Counted from the stretch's first letter, positions 51,047 through 63,364 are shown. The stretch is DNA of 64,000 nucleotides from Tatumella sp. JGM91 (GCF_018257575.1 NZ_JAERJP010000010.1:55259-119258), one strand, 5' to 3'. The notes: generated by a model not told the origin, from the sequence alone. Made by a program: numbers and translations.

Positions 51047-52477
51047 ATGAATGAATTATTAGCACAACAGATTGCCGAACAGGGCGGGGTGGAAGCCTGG
51101 CTCACCGCACAGCAACATAAAAGCCTGTTACGTTTCCTGACCTGTGGCAGCGTCGACGATGGAAAAAGCACCCTGATTGGTCGTTTATTACACGACACCC
51201 GCCAGATTTATGAAGACCAGTTATCTTCATTACAGAACGACAGTAAACGTCACGGTACTCAGGGAGAAAAACTGGATTTGGCTTTACTGGTTGATGGCTT
51301 ACAGGCTGAGCGTGAACAGGGTATTACCATTGATGTCGCCTATCGCTATTTCTCTACCGAGAAACGCAAGTTCATTATTGCGGACACCCCGGGTCACGAG
51401 CAGTATACGCGGAATATGGCTACCGGAGCTTCGACCTGTGATCTCTCTATTCTGCTGATTGATGCCCGTAAAGGGGTGCTGGATCAGACCCGCCGCCACA
51501 GTTATATCTCGACACTGCTGGGCATTAAACACCTGGTTGTGGCAGTCAATAAAATGGATCTGGTGGACTATAGCCAGGATGTGTTTAATCAGATCCGGGG
51601 CGAATATCTGGACTTTGCCAGCCAGTTACCCGATGACCTGGATATTCGTTTTGTGCCTCTTTCGGCACTGACCGGTGATAATGTCGCCTCAGCCAGTGAT
51701 AATATGCCCTGGTATAACGGCCCTGGCCTGCTGGAAATCCTCGAAACTGCAGAGATCCGCCAGCCAGCGGAACATCAGCCGATGCGTTTCCCGGTACAGT
51801 ATGTGAACCGTCCTAATCTTGATTTCCGCGGTTATGCCGGTACGCTGGCATCCGGCCAGGTACGGGTCGGCCAGCAGGTGAAGGTACTGCCTTCCGGAGT
51901 AAAATCATCCATTGCCCGTATTGTGACTTTTGATGGTGATCTGACAGAAGCTAATGCCGGTGAAGCCATTACACTGGTGCTGAACGACGAAGTTGATATC
52001 AGCCGCGGAGATCTGCTGGTGGATGCGGACGAGACCCTGCAGGCGGTTCAGTCAGCGGAAATTGATGTGGTATGGATGGCGGAAAAACCCTTAACGGCAG
52101 CCAGCAGTTACCAGATTAAAGTTGCCGGAAAACAGGCCCGCGCGACGGTCGACAGTATCCTGCATCAGGTTAATATTAATACGCTGGAGACTTCTGCAAC
52201 CGATCAGCTGCCTCTGAACGGTATTGGCCGGGTCAGGGTCACCTTTGATGAACCGCTGGTGATTGATCCTTACTCGAAAAATCCGGTGACCGGCGGCCTG
52301 ATCTTTATTGACCGTTTAACCAATGTCACCGTCGGTGCCGGTATGGTCTATGCTCTGAGCGATGAGCGGGCTGAAGCAGATGCCCTGCGCTACGGTGCAT
52401 TTGAGCGTGAGTTAAACGCACTGATCCGCAAACATTACCCCCACTGGGGCGCCCGGGATATTTCAGGGGAACGTTAA
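51047..52477 (+). CDS. cysN: Sulfate adenylyltransferase subunit 1 CysN
   Basis: This 476-residue, EF-Tu-like GTPase works with CysD. The start is the ATG at 51047 ([19 protein letters not shown]), as in E. coli, with GAGGAA upstream; 22 earlier codons within cysD are ignored. G1 is [10 protein letters not shown]3 [12 protein letters not shown]4 NKMDLVDY. It overlaps cysC by one base. Confidence 0.97.
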   Translation: MNELLAQQIAEQGGVEAWLTAQQHKSLLRFLTCGSVDDGKSTLIGRLLHDTRQIYEDQLSSLQNDSKRHGTQGEKLDLALLVDGLQAEREQGITIDVAYRYFSTEKRKFIIADTPGHEQYTRNMATGASTCDLSILLIDARKGVLDQTRRHSYISTLLGIKHLVVAVNKMDLVDYSQDVFNQIRGEYLDFASQLPDDLDIRFVPLSALTGDNVASASDNMPWYNGPGLLEILETAEIRQPAEHQPMRFPVQYVNRPNLDFRGYAGTLASGQVRVGQQVKVLPSGVKSSIARIVTFDGDLTEANAGEAITLVLNDEVDISRGDLLVDADETLQAVQSAEIDVVWMAEKPLTAASSYQIKVAGKQARATVDSILHQVNINTLETSATDQLPLNGIGRVRVTFDEPLVIDPYSKNPVTGGLIFIDRLTNVTVGAGMVYALSDERAEADALRYGAFERELNALIRKHYPHWGARDISGER

Positions 52478-53082
52478 TGGCTGAACATGATGATAATGTC
52501 GTCTGGCATCCCCACACGATTAGCCGTAGTGAACGTGAACAGCGTCAGGGGCACCGTGGCGCAGTTGTCTGGTTCACCGGGCTGTCCGGGTCCGGTAAAT
52601 CAACGCTGGCAGATGCCGTCGAACAACGTCTTTTCCAGTCAGGGGTGAATACTTTTCTGCTGGACGGGGACAATGTCCGGCATGGCCTCTGCAGGGATCT
52701 CGGTTTCAGTGATGATGATCGTAAAGAGAATATACGTCGTGTCGGTGAAGTCGCAAAACTGATGGCCGATGCAGGGTTACTGGTTCTGACCGCGTTTATT
52801 TCTCCGCACCGCAGTGAGCGGCAAATGGTCAGAGAATTACTGGCGGCGGGGCAATTTGTTGAAATTTTTGTCGATACCCCGCTGCATGTCTGCGAGACAC
52901 GGGATCCGAAAGGCCTTTATCGTAAGGCACGGGCCGGAGAACTGACTAACTTTACCGGGATTGATGCAGTTTATGAGGTGCCGCTACAGCCGGAACTGCA
53001 TCTGGATGGTGAACAATTGGTTACAAAACTGAGTGAGGAAATTATCGATCTGCTGCGCAGGCAGGATATTATCGGTCGTTAA
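52477..53082 (+). CDS. cysC: Adenylyl-sulfate kinase CysC
   Basis: This 201-residue enzyme phosphorylates APS to PAPS, the substrate of CysH. Walker A is [29 protein letters not shown] and [22 protein letters not shown] are the family motifs. E. coli CysC is 201 residues. It is the last gene of the cysG-D-N-C operon. Confidence 0.97.
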   Translation: MAEHDDNVVWHPHTISRSEREQRQGHRGAVVWFTGLSGSGKSTLADAVEQRLFQSGVNTFLLDGDNVRHGLCRDLGFSDDDRKENIRRVGEVAKLMADAGLLVLTAFISPHRSERQMVRELLAAGQFVEIFVDTPLHVCETRDPKGLYRKARAGELTNFTGIDAVYEVPLQPELHLDGEQLVTKLSEEIIDLLRRQDIIGR

Positions 53083-53128
53083 GACGGCGGGCGTTGCTCT
53101 GACCCTGCCGGTTACTGACAGGATTGAT

Positions 53129-53452
53129 ATGCAGAACGTGACTACCTTACCAGCCAGACAACATGACACCCCGGACGGGAGGCCACGCGCCTCTCTTTCC
53201 GGCGGGATCATCGGCTTCTTTGCGTATCTTTTTGCGCTGGCAACGCCTTTCTTTTATTTCGGGGCCAGTGTGCTGTTTTTCTTTATGTATACCTGGCCTT
53301 TTTTCCTCGCACTGTTACCCGTTTCGGTGATTACCGGGATTGCACTCAGTATCTGGCTGAACAATCGTCTGTTCCGGACTCTGATATTCACCCTTCTGAT
53401 TGTTATTTCTTTTTTCTGGGTATTATTTTCCTTTCTTGCTGGCTGGAAATAG
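53129..53452 (+). CDS. ygbE: Inner-membrane protein YgbE (DUF3561)
   Basis: This 107-residue protein has about three membrane segments (GIIGFFAYLFALATPFFYF, FFFMYTWPFFLALLPVSVI, LIFTLLIVISFFWVLFSF). The start at 53129 follows CAGGA; the upstream open frame overlaps cysC and is ignored. The function is unknown. It is always found between cysC and ftsB in enterobacteria. Confidence 0.88.
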   Translation: MQNVTTLPARQHDTPDGRPRASLSGGIIGFFAYLFALATPFFYFGASVLFFFMYTWPFFLALLPVSVITGIALSIWLNNRLFRTLIFTLLIVISFFWVLFSFLAGWK

Positions 53453-53612
53453 CCATTGACGGCAGAGTTCTCCCTGATAAAAACCGGCCTTAGTGCTACG
53501 GACATACCGCTTCCGGTAACTGAATTATTATGAAAAATACGACATTTTTGTCTCCGCAGTGGAGTCCGGCCAAAAGTTGTGGGATGATTGAGCCGTTTTT
53601 CAGGGGGCGGGG

Positions 53613-53930
53613 ATGGGAAAACTGACAATATTGTTACTGATTTTACTTGGCTGGCTGCAATACTCTCTGTGGCTGGGTAAAAATGGTATTCATGATTACA
53701 CAACGGTAAATCAGGAAGTCGCTGTTCATCAGGCGGGTAATGCCAAACTGAAAGCGCGTAATGATCAGTTGTTCGCAGAAATCGATGATCTGAACGGTGG
53801 TTCGGAAGCTATCGAAGAGCGGGCACGTAATGAGCTGGGCATGATACGTCCCGGCGAAACTTTCTATCGTCTGGTGCCGGAACAAAATAAACGCAGTGCG
53901 CAAGCCGCAATGCCAAACCAACAACGATAA
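53613..53930 (+). CDS. ftsB: Cell division protein FtsB
   Basis: This 105-residue, single-pass protein has an N-terminal membrane helix ([19 protein letters not shown]) and a coiled coil (about 30-65). [18 protein letters not shown] is the conserved end. With FtsL and FtsQ it activates septal wall synthesis. E. coli FtsB is 103 residues. ispD starts 10 bases after its stop. Confidence 0.96.
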   Translation: MGKLTILLLILLGWLQYSLWLGKNGIHDYTTVNQEVAVHQAGNAKLKARNDQLFAEIDDLNGGSEAIEERARNELGMIRPGETFYRLVPEQNKRSAQAAMPNQQR

Positions 53931-53940
53931 AAACGACACA

Positions 53941-54657
53941 ATGAATAGCACCGTATCCCTTCCGGATGTGATTGCTGTAGTTCCGGCCGCTGGCATCGGC
54001 AGCCGGATGCAATCTGATCGTCCAAAACAGTATCTGACCATTGGTCAACACACTCTGCTTGAATACAGCATTGCTTCTTTACTAAAACATCCGGCAGTCA
54101 GACAGGTCATCGTGGCATTACATCCGGATGATCAGCAGTTTTCTCAGTTACCGCTGGCCAGCGATCCGCGTATTACTGCGGTAACCGGCGGCGACAGCCG
54201 TGCTGATTCTGTGTTTGCCGGCCTGCAGGCGATCACCGGCAGTGGCTGGGTACTGGTGCATGATGCTGCACGGCCTTGTCTGCACCCGGATGACTTACAG
54301 CGGTTACTGCAACTGACATTAACCAGTCAGCAGGGCGGTATTCTGGCTTCTCCGGTCCGCGATACAATGAAACGCGCCGGGCCCCGCCAGAGTCTGATCG
54401 CCCATACGGTAGACCGGGAAGGGCTCTGGCATGCACTGACGCCGCAGTTGTTCCCCGTCCCCCTGCTGAGAGAATGTTTACCGCGGGCCATGGCTGAAGG
54501 CGCGGTGATCACTGATGAAGCATCTGCTGTTGAACATTGCGGTTATCATCCGCAACTGGTGCACGGTCGCAGCGATAATATCAAAGTGACCCGCCCTGAA
54601 GACCTGGCACTGGCAGAGTTCTTTTTAACCCGCATACACGCAGAGGAGAACGCATAA
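53941..54657 (+). CDS. ispD: 2-C-methyl-D-erythritol 4-phosphate cytidylyltransferase IspD
   Basis: This 238-residue enzyme transfers CMP to methylerythritol phosphate in the MEP isoprenoid path. The glycine-rich CTP loop is [31 protein letters not shown] and [17 protein letters not shown] are conserved. The start is the ATG at 53941, matching the E. coli form. Its stop overlaps ispF (TAATG). Confidence 0.96.
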   Translation: MNSTVSLPDVIAVVPAAGIGSRMQSDRPKQYLTIGQHTLLEYSIASLLKHPAVRQVIVALHPDDQQFSQLPLASDPRITAVTGGDSRADSVFAGLQAITGSGWVLVHDAARPCLHPDDLQRLLQLTLTSQQGGILASPVRDTMKRAGPRQSLIAHTVDREGLWHALTPQLFPVPLLRECLPRAMAEGAVITDEASAVEHCGYHPQLVHGRSDNIKVTRPEDLALAEFFLTRIHAEENA

Positions 54658-55136
54658 TGCGTATCGGCCATGGTTTTGATGTTCACGCATTCGGCGGCGA
54701 AGGTCCGCTGGTGATAGGCGGTGTCCGGATCCCGTTTGACCGCGGTTTTATTGCCCATTCAGACGGTGATGTGGCGTTACATGCCCTGACCGATGCCCTG
54801 CTGGGTGCAGTAGCAATGGGTGATATCGGTAAACTGTTCCCCGATACCGATCCGGCTTTCAAAGGTGCCGACAGCCGCGGGTTACTGCGCGAGGCCTGGT
54901 TAAGAATTAGCCAGAAAGGTTATCAGATTGGTAATGTCGATGTCACTCTGATTGCCCAGGCCCCGAAAATGCTGCCGCATGTTGCCCAGATGCGGGTCAA
55001 TATTGCTGAAGATCTGGGGTGCCATATGGACCAGGTGAATGTGAAAGCCACCACCACCGAAAAACTCGGCTTTACCGGACGTGGTGAAGGCATTGCCTGT
55101 GAAGCAGTAGCATTACTGATGGTGGCTGAGAAATGA
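54657..55136 (+). CDS. ispF: 2-C-methyl-D-erythritol 2,4-cyclodiphosphate synthase IspF
   Basis: This 159-residue, zinc-dependent MEP-path enzyme forms a trimer. [13 protein letters not shown] and [18 protein letters not shown] carry the metal ligands. [18 protein letters not shown] is the C-terminal signature. The length equals E. coli IspF (159). It overlaps truD by 4 bases (ATGA). Confidence 0.97.
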   Translation: MRIGHGFDVHAFGGEGPLVIGGVRIPFDRGFIAHSDGDVALHALTDALLGAVAMGDIGKLFPDTDPAFKGADSRGLLREAWLRISQKGYQIGNVDVTLIAQAPKMLPHVAQMRVNIAEDLGCHMDQVNVKATTTEKLGFTGRGEGIACEAVALLMVAEK

Positions 55137-56182
55137 AAATCCATGAACTCCGCTATCTGCATGGTGAACCGCAGTTAACCGGAATGATTAAAACCGTGGC
55201 TGATGATTTCCGGGTCACCGAAGATTTAGGCTATCAGCCGGACGGTGAAGGTGAACAACTGCTGGTCCGGTTGCGTAAAACCGGCTGCAATACGCGGTTT
55301 GTGGCTGAGGCACTGGCTCGTTATCTGAAAATACCGGCCAGGGAAGTCAGTTTTGCGGGAATGAAAGATCGCCATGCGGTGACCGAACAGACTTTTTGCC
55401 TGCGCCTGCCGGGGAAAGAGATGCCCGATATGCGGGGGTTCACTGTCGAAGGCTGTGAAATTCTACAGGTAACACGCCATAAACGGAAAATTCGCACCGG
55501 AGCGCTGGCCGGTAATGCTTTCAGCCTGATTATTCGTCAGGTCAGTGACCGGCAGATGGCGGAACAACGGCTGGCACTTATTGCTGGCAGTGGTGCCGTC
55601 AATTACTTTGGCGAACAGCGGTTTGGCCGTAACGGGCATAACCTGACGATGGCCGGACAGTGGGCCCGGGGAGAAATTACCATCCGTGATCGCAGTAAAC
55701 GGAGCTTGCTCCTGTCTGCGGCCCGAAGTGCTATCTTTAATCAGGTCACCAGTGCACGTCTGACGGCGCAGGGTGACCTGAAAACGGTGATGCCGGGTGA
55801 CTGTGTGCAACTGACCGGACGTGGCAGCTGGTTTGTTGCGAACGATGAAGAACTGCCTGATGTCCGTCTGCGGGTTGCACAGGATCAATTACGGCTGACC
55901 GCTCCGCTGGCGGGGCGAGGCAATGCCGGCCCTCAGGGCGATGCATTATTGTTTGAACAACAGATCCTGGAACAGTATCCGGAACTCTGTGCATTGCTGG
56001 TGAAGGAAAAAACAGATGCGGCACGTCGCGCCATGCTGGTAGTACCAAAAAATATGCACTGGGAATGGCTGGATAATTCAACTCTCAGGCTGGATTTCTG
56101 GCTGCCGGCAGGCAGTTTTGCCACCAGTGTGGTCCGTGAACTGTTACAACAGGGAGGTGAGTTTGAGGATATTGCTGAGTAA
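55133..56182 (+). CDS. truD: tRNA pseudouridine(13) synthase TruD
   Basis: This 349-residue pseudouridine synthase modifies U13 of tRNA-Glu. The catalytic aspartate is in [25 protein letters not shown] and the C-terminal [15 protein letters not shown] are conserved. E. coli TruD is 349 residues. It overlaps the start of surE by about 20 bases. Confidence 0.96.
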   Translation: MKIHELRYLHGEPQLTGMIKTVADDFRVTEDLGYQPDGEGEQLLVRLRKTGCNTRFVAEALARYLKIPAREVSFAGMKDRHAVTEQTFCLRLPGKEMPDMRGFTVEGCEILQVTRHKRKIRTGALAGNAFSLIIRQVSDRQMAEQRLALIAGSGAVNYFGEQRFGRNGHNLTMAGQWARGEITIRDRSKRSLLLSAARSAIFNQVTSARLTAQGDLKTVMPGDCVQLTGRGSWFVANDEELPDVRLRVAQDQLRLTAPLAGRGNAGPQGDALLFEQQILEQYPELCALLVKEKTDAARRAMLVVPKNMHWEWLDNSTLRLDFWLPAGSFATSVVRELLQQGGEFEDIAE

Positions 56183-56924
56183 TGATGACGGGGTATTTGC
56201 CCCGGGCATTCAGGTGCTGGCGCGTGAATTACGCAAAATGGCTAACGTACAGATAGTCGCGCCGGATCGCAACCGCAGCGGTGCCTCCAATGCGCTGACG
56301 CTGGAAGCGCCTCTGCGTACTTTTACCCACAGCAATGGCGATATCGCGGTAATGATGGGCACTCCCACAGACTGTGTATTTCTGGGGGTTAATGCCTTAA
56401 TGCAGCCCAAACCGGATATCGTTGTGTCGGGGATTAATGCCGGTCCTAACCTGGGTGATGATGTGATTTATTCCGGTACTGTGGCTGCCGCTATGGAAGG
56501 GCGTCACCTGGGGTTACCGGCACTGGCTATTTCTCTGAACGGACAGCGGCACTATGACACCGCGGCCGCGGCCGGTTGTGCCATTTTACAGGCGTTACAG
56601 CGGGTGCCGCTGCGGACCGGGCGTGTGCTGAACATTAATGTTCCGGACCTGCCGATGTCTGAAATTAAAGGATACCGGGTGACCCGTTGTGGCCGTCGCC
56701 ATCCGTCAGATCAGGTGATCACTCAGAAAGATCCCCGCGGAGAAACGATTTACTGGATAGGTCCGCTGGCCGGAGTTCTGGATGCCGGACCGGATACAGA
56801 TTTTTCTGCTATTGAGCAGGGTTATATCTCTATTACCGTACTGGATGCAGATCTGACTGCCCATCGCACTCAGGAAAAACTGGCGGACTGGCTGAAACTG
56901 GCTGAGGTCGCGCTGCCATGCTAA
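56163..56924 (+). CDS. surE: 5'/3'-nucleotidase SurE, probable TTG start
   Basis: This 253-residue, metal-dependent phosphatase acts on nucleoside monophosphates and short polyphosphate. The N-terminus [15 protein letters not shown] holds the acidic metal site, and [19 protein letters not shown] the rest. A TTG at 56163 is chosen as start: it gives exactly the E. coli N-terminus and length, and GGGAGG lies 5 bases upstream. A GTG at 56157 overlaps that ribosome site, and no ATG fits. It overlaps pcm by 7 bases. Confidence 0.93.
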   Translation: MRILLSNDDGVFAPGIQVLARELRKMANVQIVAPDRNRSGASNALTLEAPLRTFTHSNGDIAVMMGTPTDCVFLGVNALMQPKPDIVVSGINAGPNLGDDVIYSGTVAAAMEGRHLGLPALAISLNGQRHYDTAAAAGCAILQALQRVPLRTGRVLNINVPDLPMSEIKGYRVTRCGRRHPSDQVITQKDPRGETIYWIGPLAGVLDAGPDTDFSAIEQGYISITVLDADLTAHRTQEKLADWLKLAEVALPC

Positions 56925-57544
56925 ACAAACGCATTGAAACGTTACTGGCACTGTTGCGTAAGCAGGGAATTTATGATGAGCATATTTTACGTGCGATCTC
57001 AGAAGTCCCGCGGGAACATTTCATTGATGAGGCGTTTGAACACAAAGCATGGGATAACAATGCGCTGCCGATAGGATATGGTCAGACCATTTCTCAGCCC
57101 TATATGGTCGCACGGATGACCGAACTACTCGGGCTGACTCCCCATTCACGGGTGCTGGAAATCGGTACCGGCTCAGGTTATCAGACTGCAATTCTGGCCC
57201 ACCTGGTCGATCATGTTTATTCTGTAGAGCGGATTAAAAGCCTGCAATGGCAGGCCAAACGGCGGCTGAAGCAACTGGATTTACATAATATCTCTACCCG
57301 CCACGGTGATGGCTGGCAAGGCTGGCCTTCCCGCGGACCGTTTGATGCTATTATTGTCACCGCTGCACCCCCCGAAATTCCAGCGGCCTTATGTGGTCAG
57401 CTCAGTGAACAAGGGGTGATGGTCCTGCCCGTCGGTGATGAACAGCAGGTATTAAGACGCATCCAGCGTTCAGGTGATGATTACATTGACGATATGATCG
57501 AACCTGTGCGCTTTGTACCACTAATTCAGGGTGATCTGGCCTGA
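56918..57544 (+). CDS. pcm: Protein-L-isoaspartate O-methyltransferase Pcm
   Basis: This 208-residue enzyme repairs isoaspartyl damage by SAM-dependent methylation. The SAM motif is [30 protein letters not shown] is the substrate-site motif. E. coli Pcm is 208 residues. It belongs to the truD-surE-pcm group that leads to nlpD-rpoS. Confidence 0.97.
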   Translation: MLNKRIETLLALLRKQGIYDEHILRAISEVPREHFIDEAFEHKAWDNNALPIGYGQTISQPYMVARMTELLGLTPHSRVLEIGTGSGYQTAILAHLVDHVYSVERIKSLQWQAKRRLKQLDLHNISTRHGDGWQGWPSRGPFDAIIVTAAPPEIPAALCGQLSEQGVMVLPVGDEQQVLRRIQRSGDDYIDDMIEPVRFVPLIQGDLA

Positions 57545-57707
57545 TAATAATGATTAACTAAAACGGTAAATTATCGCGTAGTGGGGTACGGACAGGAAAG
57601 TCCGGATCCACCCGCCCTTTTAGTGGTCATCGCCGTACTCTGCCGGGAGCTGTTCCCGGTATACGGCGACCGGTCATTTCACTGCCGCTTGTTATTATGG
57701 GGGAACA

Positions 57708-58841
57708 ATGAGCACGGGAAGCACACTTTTTCAATTACGCCGCCTCGCGGCACTGACGATTGCAGCGGCAGCGCTGGCAGGATGCAGTTCAGGAGATAAT
57801 ACCCGCGCCCCGATTTCTGCTATTGGTGGCAGTGCGGGCGGACACAGCGGTAACAGCGGGCTGGTAAATTCACAACAGGCTTCTGCCCGGCAAATAAACA
57901 GCAGTGTCCCTTCAGGCCCCGGCACGCAGATGACATCTTCTCAGGGCCGTATCCAGTCCTCCTCCGTCCCGGCGACACCGGTCCGGACAGAAAATGGTCA
58001 CATTGTTTACAATCGCAGCTATGGGAATATTCCTAAAGGGAGTTATAATGGCCCGACCTACACGGTCAAACGGGGAGACACCTTGTTCTATATTGCCTGG
58101 ATCACTGGCAATGATTTCCGTGATCTGGCACAGCGCAATAATGTCGCAGCACCCTATGGTCTCAGTGTAGGTCAGGTGTTACAGGTGGGTAACAGTACCG
58201 GCCAGCCTATTACCGGAGCTAATGCAATTTCGATGGCTGATTCTTCTCAGCCTTCAGAAAATCAATCAATTAGACCTAAGGCATCGCCGGTTGCACCGCA
58301 ACCAGTAATTACGTACTCTGAAGATTCAGCTAACGAAACAAGTAATACAGCAAACAGCGGCAGTAAGCTGTTACCGTCAAGACCGGTGATGACAGGAAGT
58401 GCTTCGGCACCGATTACCGCTCCGGTGAGTCAGCCGACGGTCAGCAGCACATCGAACAGTCAGACGCCAGTCACCGGATGGCGCTGGCCGACCGATGGCA
58501 AGATTATTGATAACTTCTCGGCCTCAGAAGGCGGCAATAAAGGTATTGATATTGCCGGTTCCCGTGGTCAGCCAGTTGTCGCTACTGCTGCAGGTCGGGT
58601 GGTGTATGCAGGTAATGCCCTCAGGGGATACGGTAATCTGATTATCATTAAACATAATGATGATTACCTGAGTGCTTATGCGCATAACGATACCATGCTG
58701 GTCCGCGAACAACAGGAAGTGAGCGCAGGACAAAAAATTGCAACCATGGGCAGTACAGGTACCAGCTCAGTCAGGTTGCATTTTGAAATTCGTTATAAAG
58801 GAAAATCCGTCAATCCATTGCGGTATCTACCGCAGCGATAA
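57708..58841 (+). CDS. nlpD: Murein hydrolase activator NlpD
   Basis: This 377-residue outer-membrane lipoprotein activates amidase AmiC during cell separation. The lipobox is LAGC (Cys26). A Ser/Asn-rich linker, a LysM domain ([20 protein letters not shown]), a second linker and a degenerate LytM domain follow ([35 protein letters not shown]). The first zinc histidine of active LytM enzymes is missing, as normal for NlpD. The main rpoS promoter lies inside nlpD in E. coli. Confidence 0.95.
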   Translation: MSTGSTLFQLRRLAALTIAAAALAGCSSGDNTRAPISAIGGSAGGHSGNSGLVNSQQASARQINSSVPSGPGTQMTSSQGRIQSSSVPATPVRTENGHIVYNRSYGNIPKGSYNGPTYTVKRGDTLFYIAWITGNDFRDLAQRNNVAAPYGLSVGQVLQVGNSTGQPITGANAISMADSSQPSENQSIRPKASPVAPQPVITYSEDSANETSNTANSGSKLLPSRPVMTGSASAPITAPVSQPTVSSTSNSQTPVTGWRWPTDGKIIDNFSASEGGNKGIDIAGSRGQPVVATAAGRVVYAGNALRGYGNLIIIKHNDDYLSAYAHNDTMLVREQQEVSAGQKIATMGSTGTSSVRLHFEIRYKGKSVNPLRYLPQR

Positions 58842-58889
58842 CAGGCAGAGCTGAAATGGCTCTGCCCGGGATAAGGGGAGGAGCCATTG

Positions 58890-59879
58890 ATGAGCCAGAA
58901 TACGCTTAAAGTTGATGAGTTACATGATGATGCTTTTGATGAGAATGGTAGTGAGACCTTCGATGAAAATGCACTGGTAGCAAATGACTCTAAAGATGAT
59001 GAAGTTACGGAAGATGACCTGCTATCTCAGACCACCAACCAACGGGTTATGGATGCGACCCAGCTGTACCTCGGAGAAATAGGATATTCTCCGCTTCTGA
59101 CCGCAGAAGAAGAAGTGTTTTTTGCCCGTCGTGCATTGCGTGGTGACGTGGCAGCCCGTCGGCGGATGATCGAAAGTAATCTGCGGCTGGTGGTAAAAAT
59201 ATCACGGCGTTACAGCAATCGCGGACTGGCGTTGCTTGATCTTATTGAGGAAGGGAACCTTGGTTTGATTCGCGCGGTAGAAAAATTCGATCCTGAACGG
59301 GGATTCCGTTTTTCTACCTATGCGACCTGGTGGATCCGTCAGACCATTGAACGGGCCATTATGAATCAGACCCGCACTATCCGCCTGCCGATTCATATTG
59401 TCAAAGAGCTGAATGTCTATCTGCGTACCGCACGGGAACTGGCTCACGTGCTGGACCATGAGCCTAGTGCGGAAGAGATTGCCGGCCAGCTGGATAAACC
59501 GGTCGAAGATGTCACCAGAATGCTGCGTTTAAACGAACGTATTACCTCAGTGGATACCCCGTTAGGAGGTGACTCTGATAAAGCGCTGCTGGATATTATT
59601 TCTGATGATAATGAAACCGGTCCCGAAGATCGCACGCAAAACAATGACATGAAACAAAGCATTGTTAAATGGCTGTATGAACTGAACCCAAAACAACGGG
59701 AAGTGCTGGCAAGACGTTTTGGACTACTGGGCTATGAAGCGGCTACCCTGGAAGATGTCGGACAGGAGATATCCCTGACCCGTGAACGTGTTCGCCAGAT
59801 TCAGGTAGAAGGCTTACGCCGGTTGCGCGAGATTCTGCAGGGGCAGGGGCTGAGTATTGAAGCGTTGTTTCGCGAGTAA
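58890..59879 (+). CDS. rpoS: RNA polymerase sigma factor RpoS
   Basis: This 329-residue stationary-phase and stress sigma factor matches E. coli RpoS (330) closely through regions 1.2-4.2. [18 protein letters not shown] and [34 protein letters not shown] are region 2; [24 protein letters not shown] is region 4.2. The start is the ATG at 58890 ([14 protein letters not shown]); an in-frame TTG just before is ignored. GGGGAGGAG precedes it. Residues about 12-45 diverge and are acidic. Confidence 0.98.
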   Translation: MSQNTLKVDELHDDAFDENGSETFDENALVANDSKDDEVTEDDLLSQTTNQRVMDATQLYLGEIGYSPLLTAEEEVFFARRALRGDVAARRRMIESNLRLVVKISRRYSNRGLALLDLIEEGNLGLIRAVEKFDPERGFRFSTYATWWIRQTIERAIMNQTRTIRLPIHIVKELNVYLRTARELAHVLDHEPSAEEIAGQLDKPVEDVTRMLRLNERITSVDTPLGGDSDKALLDIISDDNETGPEDRTQNNDMKQSIVKWLYELNPKQREVLARRFGLLGYEAATLEDVGQEISLTRERVRQIQVEGLRRLREILQGQGLSIEALFRE

Positions 59880-59932
59880 CGTCTTAGTGTAACAGTTACC
59901 GGTAATATCGGTAATTACGATACTGAAAACCT

Positions 59933-59967
59933 AAAACAGCCTGCTGAGACAGGCTGTTTTCTTTTTT
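59933..59967. terminator. Bidirectional terminator between rpoS and mutS
   Basis: An 11-bp stem, AAAACAGCCTG (59933-59943) with CAGGCTGTTTT (59950-59960), has a 6-base loop. T-rich DNA follows on the plus strand, and the A-run of the left arm serves the minus strand. It sits between the convergent ends of rpoS and mutS. Confidence 0.88.
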
Positions 59968-59988
59968 AGTCCGCAGCGTATAGCTTCA

Positions 59989-62556
59989 CTACAGCAGGTT
60001 TTTTAAACGGTAGATCCACTCCAGTGCCTGGCGGGGTGACAGGCTGTCGGGGTCCAGAGCGTCGAGGGCTTCCACTGCCGGTGAAACTTCTGCTGTCAGC
60101 AACGGTAACTGAGAACCATCGACCGGTGAAGACAGCGATTGCCCGGGGTGCTGTTCCAGTTCGCGAAGTTTTTGTCGCGCCCGTTTAATCACGTCCTTTG
60201 GTACTCCAGCCAGCGCAGCAACGGCCAGCCCATAACTTTTACTGGCCGGTCCGCTCTGTACACTGTGCATAAATGCAATGCTGTCACCATGCTCCATGGC
60301 ATCCAGGTGCACATTTTCCACCCCTTCGAGACTGTCAGGTAAGGTTGTCAGCTCGAAGTAGTGGGTAGCAAACAGGGTTAGTGCTTTAATCCGGTTGGCC
60401 AGATTTTCGGCACAGGCCCAGGCTAAAGACAATCCGTCATAGGTCGAGGTACCGCGGCCGATCTCATCCATTAATACCAGGCTGTGGGCTGTGGCATTGT
60501 GCAGGATATTGGCTGTCTCGGTCATTTCCACCATAAAGGTTGAACGGCCAGAGGCCAGGTCATCGGCAGCACCGACGCGGGTGAAAATCCGGTCTATCGG
60601 TCCGAGGGTCACGGCGTCGGCCGGTACGTAGCTGCCGGTCCAGGCCAGCAGGGTAATCAGGGCCGCCTGACGCATATAGGTACTTTTACCGCCCATATTC
60701 GGTCCGGTGACGATCAGCATACGCCGCCGGGGAGACAAGGACAGAGGGTTAGCAATAAATGGCTCTTTCAGTACCTGCTCCACCACCGGGTGGCGGCCTT
60801 CACGGATATTTATCCCCGCCGTTTCCTGTAATTGCGGGCAGCAATAATTCAGGGTGCGGGCCCGTTCGGCAAGGTTGGTCAGGACATCCAGTTCGGCCAG
60901 TGCGCTGGCGCTGATCTGCAGTGCTTCCAGATGCGGCAGTAATTGATCAAACAGCCCGTCATACAGGCCTTTTTCCAGAGATAATGCCTTACCCTTAGAG
61001 GTCAGAACTTTGTCTTCATATTCTTTCAGCTCCGGAATAATATAACGCTCAGCATTTTTCAGCGTCTGACGACGGACATAATGCATCGGTACCAGATGGC
61101 TCTGTCCGCGGCTGACCTGAATATAGTAGCCATGCACCCCATTAAAGCCGACTTTCAGTGTGTCCAGCCCCAGCTTTTCCCGTTCACGGATTTCCAGTTT
61201 ATCCAGATAATCGGTGGCACCGTCTGCCAGTGCCCGCCATTCATCCAGCTCGGCGTTATATCCGGGGGCAATCACGCCACCGTCACGCACCAGTACCGGC
61301 GGAGTTTCGATAATTGCCTGCTCAAGTAACTCCCGCAGTTCGGTAAATTCGCCGCTCTGTGCCGCCAGGCGGGTTAAATGCGGGCTGCCGGTCGACTGCA
61401 ACAGCTGCTGTATTTCTGGTAACTGACGGAAAGCATGGCGCATTCGGGCCAGATCACGGGGTCTGGCACTGCGCAGGGCCAGACGGGCAAGAATACGCTC
61501 CAGGTCACCCACCTGATGCAGCAAAGGTTGCAGGGAGTCACTGTAGTCCTGTAATTCTGCGATACAGGCTTGCCGGCCGAGGATCACCTGCGGGTCACGC
61601 AACGGCATATGTAACCAGCGCTTGAGCATCCGGCTACCCATTGGCGTAACGGTTTTATCCATCACCGATGCCAGGGTATTTTCGGTGCCGCCGGCCAGAT
61701 TCTGGGTGATTTCCAGGTTACGCCGGGTCGCCGCATCCATAATAATGGTATCCTGCTGCCGGACCATACTCAGTGAACGGATATGCGGCAGTGACGTTCG
61801 CTGGGTATCGCGGACATACTGTAACAGGCAGCCAGCGGCTGCTAATCCTGATAATGACTGTTCCACGCCGAATCCGCGCAGATCACGGGTTCCGAACTGC
61901 AGGTTAAGTTGCTGTCTGGCGGTATCCACTTCAAATTCCCAGATCGGACGGCGGCGCAGTCCGCGCCTTCCGTCAATCAGTGACATCGCCCCGAAGTCTT
62001 CCGGGTACAGCAATTCTGAAGGATTTGTCCGCTGCAGCTCTGCGGCCAGAGCGTCATTATTTTCCGGCTCACTCAGCAGAAAACGGCCGGAGCTGATATC
62101 CAGGGTCGCGTAGCCGAACCCTGCACCTTTCGGGCTGGCGAAGACAGCGGCCAGCAGGTTATCCTGGCGTTCATTCAGCAGGGCTTCATCACTGATGGTC
62201 CCCGGGGTGACTATACGCACAACCTTACGTTCAACGGGCCCTTTACTCAGTGCCGGGTCACCGGTTTGTTCACAGATTGCCACCGATTCACCGAGCTGTA
62301 CCAGCTTTGCCAGATAGCCTTCCACCGCATGATAGGGGACCCCGGCCATCGGAATCGGTTGTCCGGCAGAAGCCCCGCGCTTAGTCAGTGAAATATCCAG
62401 CAACCGCGATGCCTTACGCGCATCATCAAAGAACAGCTCATAAAAATCGCCCATACGATAAAACAGCAGAATTTCCGGATGCTCGGCTTTCAGCCGAAGG
62501 TACTGCTGCATCATTGGGGTGTGATCTGATAAATCCTTGTCAATAGACTCATTCAT
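59989..62556 (-). CDS. mutS: DNA mismatch repair protein MutS
   Basis: This 855-residue ATPase recognises mismatches and recruits MutL. The mismatch-reading F-x-E is in [11 protein letters not shown]. Walker A is [14 protein letters not shown]; Walker B is [31 protein letters not shown] and the C-terminal domain are complete. E. coli MutS is 853. It is convergent with rpoS; beyond its start begins island DNA. Confidence 0.97.
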   Translation of the reverse strand: MNESIDKDLSDHTPMMQQYLRLKAEHPEILLFYRMGDFYELFFDDARKASRLLDISLTKRGASAGQPIPMAGVPYHAVEGYLAKLVQLGESVAICEQTGDPALSKGPVERKVVRIVTPGTISDEALLNERQDNLLAAVFASPKGAGFGYATLDISSGRFLLSEPENNDALAAELQRTNPSELLYPEDFGAMSLIDGRRGLRRRPIWEFEVDTARQQLNLQFGTRDLRGFGVEQSLSGLAAAGCLLQYVRDTQRTSLPHIRSLSMVRQQDTIIMDAATRRNLEITQNLAGGTENTLASVMDKTVTPMGSRMLKRWLHMPLRDPQVILGRQACIAELQDYSDSLQPLLHQVGDLERILARLALRSARPRDLARMRHAFRQLPEIQQLLQSTGSPHLTRLAAQSGEFTELRELLEQAIIETPPVLVRDGGVIAPGYNAELDEWRALADGATDYLDKLEIREREKLGLDTLKVGFNGVHGYYIQVSRGQSHLVPMHYVRRQTLKNAERYIIPELKEYEDKVLTSKGKALSLEKGLYDGLFDQLLPHLEALQISASALAELDVLTNLAERARTLNYCCPQLQETAGINIREGRHPVVEQVLKEPFIANPLSLSPRRRMLIVTGPNMGGKSTYMRQAALITLLAWTGSYVPADAVTLGPIDRIFTRVGAADDLASGRSTFMVEMTETANILHNATAHSLVLMDEIGRGTSTYDGLSLAWACAENLANRIKALTLFATHYFELTTLPDSLEGVENVHLDAMEHGDSIAFMHSVQSGPASKSYGLAVAALAGVPKDVIKRARQKLRELEQHPGQSLSSPVDGSQLPLLTAEVSPAVEALDALDPDSLSPRQALEWIYRLKNLL

Positions 62557-62600
62557 ATTGATTTTACTCGTTTTTTAAGTCTGTTGGGTACGCAAGTGGC

Positions 62601-62697
62601 CCCATGTGAAACCCTTAAAAACCCATGTGAATCGCTAAATTTGTATACCAGTAGTATACCGGTTAGTATCGGGTAGACACTCTGAATAGCGGGTATA
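62601..62697. repeat. Short direct repeats between mutS and the integrase remnant
   Basis: CCCATGTGAA occurs at 62601-62610 and 62622-62631, 21 bases apart. GTATACC then occurs at 62643-62649 and 62654-62660, with GTATCGG at 62666 and GGGTATAG near 62690. Such phased short repeats next to an integrase gene are typical of arm-type integrase sites or operators. No attachment-site core can be fixed from this window. Confidence 0.4.
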
Positions 62698-62699
62698 GA

Positions 62700-63364
62700 T
62701 TGATGAAATTGACACTCAACCAGTCGACTATAATCAATAAGTTATCTATCGATGTTAAACCAGAACTCGACCAGCAAGGGCGTGTTATCTACTTACCGAA
62801 TCCTGGACGAAAGCCGTATCTTATCACTGATAATCACCGGGATTCACCCGTTGGTTTTGGTGTCAAAATCAGTGCAAAAAAAAAGACATATATTGTTCAA
62901 CAGAGCGTATCTTCTCCTGGCAACCGTCCTGAGACAGGGGGAAAATCCCGGTCTGAGGTTATCAGACCTACCATTGGCAATGTCTCTGATTTCGCTAATA
63001 TCGATCAAGCCCGCGAGGGTGCTCGCAATTTAGTTCAAACCACGAAGTTGACCAAAAGGAACCCTAACAAGATAAAACGGGAGTCCGATGCTTCTGAACT
63101 CACGATCAGTGAAGTTTTTGCTCAATACCGCCAACATCTCCTTGGTAGATCGAAACCAGCCAAACCAAACACACTGTCAGTGTTGGACAAGGCAGAAAAT
63201 CGTTTAAAGGAATGGGCTGGTTTACCAGTTAAAGATCTTACTGGTAATGAAATTCTTCGTAAGTTTGATGAGATTTCTTCAAGAGCAAGAACAGCATCCG
63301 AGCAAACATTCAGGTGGGCCAATGTCGCTGTCAGACATGCTATTGAGATTGAAGCAAGTTGTAA
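62700..63364 (+). pseudogene. Truncated tyrosine-recombinase integrase (N-terminal part)
   Basis: About 221 residues of a phage/island-type integrase remain. An N-terminal arm-binding region (PGRKPYLITDNHRDSPVGFGVKISAKKKTYIVQQSV) is followed by a core-binding domain (ELTISEVFAQYRQHLLGRSKPAKPNTLSVLDKAENRL, FRWANVAVRHAIEIEAS). The catalytic domain with the R-H-R-Y residues is gone; the frame runs into IS3-type sequence at about 63365 and stops at 63407. It is oriented away from mutS, as if it marked the left end of an integrated element. Confidence 0.85.
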
